Assembly: GCA_002398365.1 (NCBI GenBank)
Contig: DGYK01000063.1
Coordinates: 218,934 to 282,933 of the forward strand
Direction: 5' to 3'
From: Flammeovirgaceae bacterium UBA5008
GTDB taxonomy: Bacteria > Bacteroidota > Bacteroidia > Cytophagales > Cyclobacteriaceae
DNA: 64,000 nt
The notes beneath the pieces were generated by a model. The model ran no database searches. It saw nothing but the letters and a program-made list of their open reading frames with translations, and had not been told where the DNA came from. Below, piece after piece: positions 60,223 through 64,000 of the stretch. Both the position numbers and the translations under genes were made by a program. How positions within the stretch are numbered: position 1 is the first letter of the stretch; each line of letters begins with the position of its first letter.

Positions 60223-61221
60223 ATGAACAAAACCATTCGCTGGGGCATACTCGGCTGCGGAAAGATTGCACGAAAATTTGCCAGCGACTTATCCTTGGTA
60301 AAAAATGCGGAACTCTATGCGGTAGCAGCTCGATCAATTGAAACAGCTTCTACCTTTGCGACTGAATTTGGCTCCACAAAAGCCTACAGTTCATACCAAG
60401 AATTAGTAACCGACAAAGATGTGGATGTTATATACGTTGCCACACCGCATTCCATGCATTACGAGCATGTCTTGCTCTGCCTGCAACACAAGAAAGCTGT
60501 GCTTTGCGAAAAGGCATTTGCCATCAACGCAAATCAGGCGAAAGAAATGATTGCATTGGCGCGATCACAAAATGTGTTTTTGATGGAAGCCTTTTGGACA
60601 CGGTTTCTCCCGCATTATCTAAAAGTAAAGGAGCTCATTCGCGAACAAAAGATTGGAACGATTCAATACATTCATGCGGAATTTGGATTTAAGCCTTCTG
60701 AACCCATTGCACCTCGAATCTATGATCTTAATTTAGGAGGAGGTTCGCTACTCGATATCGGTGTTTATCCTGTTTTTTTAACACTGGATTTATTAGGTGT
60801 GCCCGATGAAATTTTTGCTCACGGAGCTTTTGCTCCAACAGGTGCTGACGAGCAATGTGCCATGCAGTTTCGTTATCGAAGGGGTGCCACGGCTCAGTTA
60901 TTTTCCAGCTTTCAATCACATCTCGCTACCGGAGCGGATATAGTAGGAGACCGTGGAAGATTACGACTCACGCATCGCTTCCACGGCCCCACTACGCAAC
61001 TTGAGCTTTATTCTTCCACAGTTGATACTTGTGAGATAATTCCATTTGAATCAGCAAAAGGCTTTGGCTATGAATACGAGGCACAACACGTAACCGATTG
61101 TTTGATTGAAGACCTTAAAGAAAGCTCAATACGAAAACTAGACGATACGCTTTTGCTAATGGAGACACTGGATCGCATTCGAGAGAAAATGGGTTTGCGT
61201 TACCCTGCAGACAAAACATAA
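60223..61221 (+). CDS. Gfo/Idh/MocA-family oxidoreductase
   Basis: A 332-residue NAD(P)-dependent dehydrogenase. The N-terminal Rossmann fold is visible (IRWGILGCGKIARKFASDL, AVAARSIETASTFA, VDVIYVATPHSMHYEH, AVLCEKAFAIN). The usual EKP motif reads EKA here. The C-terminal substrate domain follows (EAFWTRFLPHYLKVKELI, GGGSLLDIGVYPVFL with the likely catalytic Asp/His-region residues). It resembles the dihydrodiol/xylose dehydrogenase branch. The substrate is unknown. A strong terminator follows the stop. Confidence 0.92.
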   Translation: MNKTIRWGILGCGKIARKFASDLSLVKNAELYAVAARSIETASTFATEFGSTKAYSSYQELVTDKDVDVIYVATPHSMHYEHVLLCLQHKKAVLCEKAFAINANQAKEMIALARSQNVFLMEAFWTRFLPHYLKVKELIREQKIGTIQYIHAEFGFKPSEPIAPRIYDLNLGGGSLLDIGVYPVFLTLDLLGVPDEIFAHGAFAPTGADEQCAMQFRYRRGATAQLFSSFQSHLATGADIVGDRGRLRLTHRFHGPTTQLELYSSTVDTCEIIPFESAKGFGYEYEAQHVTDCLIEDLKESSIRKLDDTLLLMETLDRIREKMGLRYPADKT

Positions 61222-61251
61222 AAAAACCCGGGCAATATGCTCGGGTTTTTT
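61221..61251. terminator. Bidirectional rho-independent terminator
   Basis: aaaaaacccgggca and tgctcgggtttttt pair with one G-T across a three-base loop. A- and T-runs flank the stem on both sides, and it starts at the last base of the Gfo/Idh/MocA stop codon. It serves this gene and the convergent BNR protein gene. Confidence 0.88.
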
Positions 61252-61269
61252 ATTTTAAAACTTACCCTA

Positions 61270-64000
61270 CTAAGGCTCTCTCTTAAACTCTTCGAAAGTT
61301 TTGAGAATGAGCGGTTGTAAAGCACCATCTTTTGATTTGAAGCCAGTGATCTTTGGTAAATTTTTATCCTTGATCTTCTTAAATTCAGCTTTGCTTTCGT
61401 TGAAGCGTGATTCAATGGCTTCTAGGTTAGATAGCTCAGCTTGATTGGGCTTGTAGTAACTATCGGCCACTTTCGCATAAAGTTCCGCCATCTTCTCGCG
61501 CAACTGTGGTTCAGCAGCTCCAACATAATTGTCGCCTTTGGTTACCACCAACTTTTCTTTCAAGCCGGTCAGGTCTTTGATAAATGGTTCCGCAATTTTC
61601 TTGCCTTGCGCATTTGCCCCTTTTACGTCTTCAGAAATTTTAATGTATTCATCGAGTGTGTAAACCATGTAGGCTAATTCTTCGGCCATGTTAAATAGCT
61701 TCTTAGTAGCTTCTTCTTGTGCTTTACGATCGGCCAATGAGATTTCCGATTTCGGATCGTATTGCACAACCAAATCATTGGTGTAGGTTTCTTTTCCTTT
61801 CTGAATCACCACTTTATAAGTTCCGGCCGGCACACGAGGAGATGTGAATCCTCCAAAAGCAAACGTCTTTGCAGCCGCCATCTTAGGTGGCTTGGTATTG
61901 TAATTCCACTCTACCACGTTAATACCTTTCGATTTTCCCGGACCTAATTCTGTGATTTTATTTCCATTGGCATCTTGAATTTCCAACGTCATTTTACCAA
62001 GTGTATGACGCTTTTTCAAGTAATACATAATCTTTGCTGCCCGCGTTGGATTTTCACCTACAAACTGTGTTTCTGTACTTCCGCCTCCAAATCCATTTGA
62101 TTCAGAAATCGAAGTAGGTTTCATGGTAAAGAAGTGTAAATCTTTATTCATGTTCTCTTCGGTAAGCTGACGCAACGGGCTGATGTCATCCAAAATGATG
62201 ATACCTCTTCCATGTGTAGCGACAATCAAATCGTTGGTTTTCTTGTGCAACTCAATGAAATGCACATTGGCGGCAGGCATGTTGTTGGTAAACTTGTACC
62301 AGTTTTTGCCTCCGTTTAAGGTAATGTACAAACCAAATTCAGTTCCTAAGAACAGTAAGTTTTCGTTTTCATAATCTTCTTGGATGTTGCGAGCAAAACC
62401 ATTGATCTCAGAAGTCACGATTGATTTCCAAGTAGCACCAAAGTCTGTTGTCTTATACACATACGTGTTTTTGTCTCCGGTTTGATATCCCGTGAAAACG
62501 GCATAAGCATTTCCTTTACCAAATACGCTGGCTTCGATGTGATACACCATCGTATTTTTTGGAAGGCCGGGCACATTGGCTGCCACATTCGTCCAAGTCT
62601 TGCCGCCATCTTTAGTGATTTGCAAGTTGCCATCATCCGTGCCGGCCCACACAATGTTTTCATCAAGAGGAGATTCAGCGATCGTGAACACCGTGCAATG
62701 ATTTTCTGCACCGGAGTTGTCACGTGAAAGTCCGCCTGAGTTTTCTTGATTTTGTTTTTTAGGATCGTTGGTGGTCAGATCAGGAGAAATTTTCACCCAT
62801 GTTTCGCCCATATCTTCAGAGCGATGTACAAACTGACTGCCCATGTAGAAACGATCTGGCTTATGTGCACTGATAGCCATAGCCGCATTCCAGTTGAAGC
62901 GAAGTTTAGGATCGCCTTTACCCGCCAGAGGTTGAACCGTTTTTGCCTGATCTTTCGCCACATCAAAACGCCATACGTTTTCAGCACCTTGCATTTCAGA
63001 GTAAATCAATTTTTTGGTTGGGTGTGCATACACACGGTAGCCATCGCCCACACCTACACGCTTCCAATCGCGAGCCTCCACGCCTCCGGGAGATTGTGAA
63101 GGACCAAACCAGCAACCATTGTCTTGCAGACCACCATACACATTATAAGGCTCTTCGTTATCTACACTTACGTGATAGAATTGACATACCGGCATGTTTT
63201 CTACCATCTCAAGTGTGGTGCCGCCATCCCATGAACGATAGATACCACCATCGGTAGCAGCATACATACGGTCAGAATTTTTAATGTCAAATACAATGTC
63301 ATGCACATCGGAGTGATTGGGCCCTAGGTTTTTAAAGGTCTTACCACCATCACGTGAGATGGAGCCCAACAAACCTGCCTTTACCACTACATCTGGATTG
63401 CGGGGATCGACCTCAATGCGAGAGAAATAAAATGGACGCACCACAATACCGAAATCATTGTTCAATTGTTTCCAGCTTGCACCGGCATCATCGCTTCTAT
63501 ACAAACCTTTGTCTTTGTCTTGCTCTGATTCAATAACTGTATAGAGGATGTTTGAATTGGAAGGAGCAACCGCTATTGCTAAGCGACCTAACTGACCTTT
63601 CGGAAAGCCATTGTGAATTTTGGTGAAAGTCTTACCCGCATCGGTAGACTTATACAAAGCACTATTTAAACCACCTGAACTAAACGACCATGGTTGTCTT
63701 CTAAACTCCCAAAATGTAGCATACACAATGTTGGGGTCTTTAGGATCGAGAGTTAAGTCGCTGCAACCTGTTGTTTGATTAACGTACAGAATTTTGTTCC
63801 ATGTAGCTCCACCGTCAGTCGTTTTGTAGAGTCCGCGCTCTTCGCTGTCACTCCAAAGCGGCCCTAACACAGCAACATAAATTTCATTGGGATTTTTAGG
63901 ATTTACTTGGATTCCGGCTATACGTTCTGATTTTTCGAAACCTACTTTTTTCCAGTTGGTTCCACCATCAACCGTTTTGTAAAGACCATCTCCCACCGAC
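61270..64000 (-). CDS. BNR/sortilin-type propeller protein, 5'-truncated by the window
   Basis: At least 909 codons are visible; the frame remains open at the window edge, so the N-terminus is missing. The first ~600 residues carry many BNR/sialidase-like or VPS10-like units with the Asp-box form S/T-x-D-x-G-x-T-W (KTTDGGATWNKI, STDAGKTFTKI, RSDDAGASWKQL, SRDGGKTFKNL, ITKDGGKTWTNV). They form a large beta-propeller. A beta-sandwich domain (MTLEIQDANGNKITELG, PAGTYKVVIQKG) and a helical, charged C-terminal region follow. It resembles exported proteins annotated as glycosyl hydrolases by BNR similarity, although no catalytic residues are evident. Confidence 0.88.
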   Translation of the reverse strand, partial: SVGDGLYKTVDGGTNWKKVGFEKSERIAGIQVNPKNPNEIYVAVLGPLWSDSEERGLYKTTDGGATWNKILYVNQTTGCSDLTLDPKDPNIVYATFWEFRRQPWSFSSGGLNSALYKSTDAGKTFTKIHNGFPKGQLGRLAIAVAPSNSNILYTVIESEQDKDKGLYRSDDAGASWKQLNNDFGIVVRPFYFSRIEVDPRNPDVVVKAGLLGSISRDGGKTFKNLGPNHSDVHDIVFDIKNSDRMYAATDGGIYRSWDGGTTLEMVENMPVCQFYHVSVDNEEPYNVYGGLQDNGCWFGPSQSPGGVEARDWKRVGVGDGYRVYAHPTKKLIYSEMQGAENVWRFDVAKDQAKTVQPLAGKGDPKLRFNWNAAMAISAHKPDRFYMGSQFVHRSEDMGETWVKISPDLTTNDPKKQNQENSGGLSRDNSGAENHCTVFTIAESPLDENIVWAGTDDGNLQITKDGGKTWTNVAANVPGLPKNTMVYHIEASVFGKGNAYAVFTGYQTGDKNTYVYKTTDFGATWKSIVTSEINGFARNIQEDYENENLLFLGTEFGLYITLNGGKNWYKFTNNMPAANVHFIELHKKTNDLIVATHGRGIIILDDISPLRQLTEENMNKDLHFFTMKPTSISESNGFGGGSTETQFVGENPTRAAKIMYYLKKRHTLGKMTLEIQDANGNKITELGPGKSKGINVVEWNYNTKPPKMAAAKTFAFGGFTSPRVPAGTYKVVIQKGKETYTNDLVVQYDPKSEISLADRKAQEEATKKLFNMAEELAYMVYTLDEYIKISEDVKGANAQGKKIAEPFIKDLTGLKEKLVVTKGDNYVGAAEPQLREKMAELYAKVADSYYKPNQAELSNLEAIESRFNESKAEFKKIKDKNLPKITGFKSKDGALQPLILKTFEEFKREP

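Noticed and set aside
1..64000. tRNA, rRNA, riboswitch, prophage or transposon
   Set aside because: No tRNA cloverleaf, rRNA stretch, known riboswitch core, integrase or transposase was noticed by eye; small RNAs cannot be excluded without a covariance-model search.

Overview
The window looks like chromosomal DNA of a member of the Bacteroidota, most likely the order Cytophagales. The support is a SusC/SusD pair, ECF sigma/FecR signalling, a LytTR regulator, three small Crp/Fnr paralogues, a DUF5687 ABC permease, many Sec signal peptides and lipoboxes, few recognisable Shine-Dalgarno sites, and promoter elements of the Bacteroidota TAnnTTTG type. I saw no rRNA, tRNA, transposase, integrase, phage module or CRISPR array. 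The genes at both ends are cut by the window: the large unknown protein at 2-4639 and the BNR/sortilin-type protein at 61270-64000.

Layout. 1-7.4 kb: a giant uncharacterised protein, then a leftward cluster of coaX, a PrsW-type intramembrane protease, a BLUF blue-light sensor and a TMEM175-family K+ channel. 7.4-14.4 kb: leftward genes for a small exported protein, a DUF5687 permease, an ABC ATPase, a DUF2807 protein, an ECF sigma factor, a FecR anti-sigma and an STN-domain surface-repeat protein standing where a TonB receptor would be expected. 14.5-19 kb: GMC oxidoreductase, a small unknown protein, a TrmH-family methyltransferase and an M20 peptidase; two related inverted-repeat elements fill the gaps around the small unknown gene. 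18.9-26.1 kb: a second ECF sigma with a membrane partner, an HxlR remnant, small membrane proteins, a WG-repeat lipoprotein, DUF2306, DoxX-like and VOC proteins and a GlxA-type regulator. 26.2-31 kb: TonB-dependent receptor, Crp/Fnr regulator, a secreted protein and a LytTR regulator with two matching direct-repeat operators. 31-38 kb: MarR, metallo-beta-lactamase-fold and DUF481-like genes with a duplicated operator-like site; a pseudo-receiver; membrane proteins and lipoproteins; a TAP-type hydrolase. 38-47 kb: a SusD/SusC locus divergent from a periplasmic-propeller histidine kinase and a NarL-type response regulator. 47-53.8 kb: chlorite dismutase-like protein, SDR, DUF2141, two Crp/Fnr proteins, exported SRPBCC, GH130-type lipoprotein and a thioredoxin-TPR protein. 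53.9-61.2 kb: mutS, a perfect inverted repeat, an AT-rich KAP P-loop NTPase (possible defence gene), small membrane and lipoproteins and a Gfo/Idh/MocA oxidoreductase.

The most notable points are the BLUF/K+ channel cluster, the ECF-FecR-STN system lacking a TonB barrel, the LytTR operators with exact 21-bp spacing, the duplicated MarR operator, the KAP NTPase island, and the paired inverted repeats that end on gene stop codons. Functions are family-level inferences read by eye; no database search was run.
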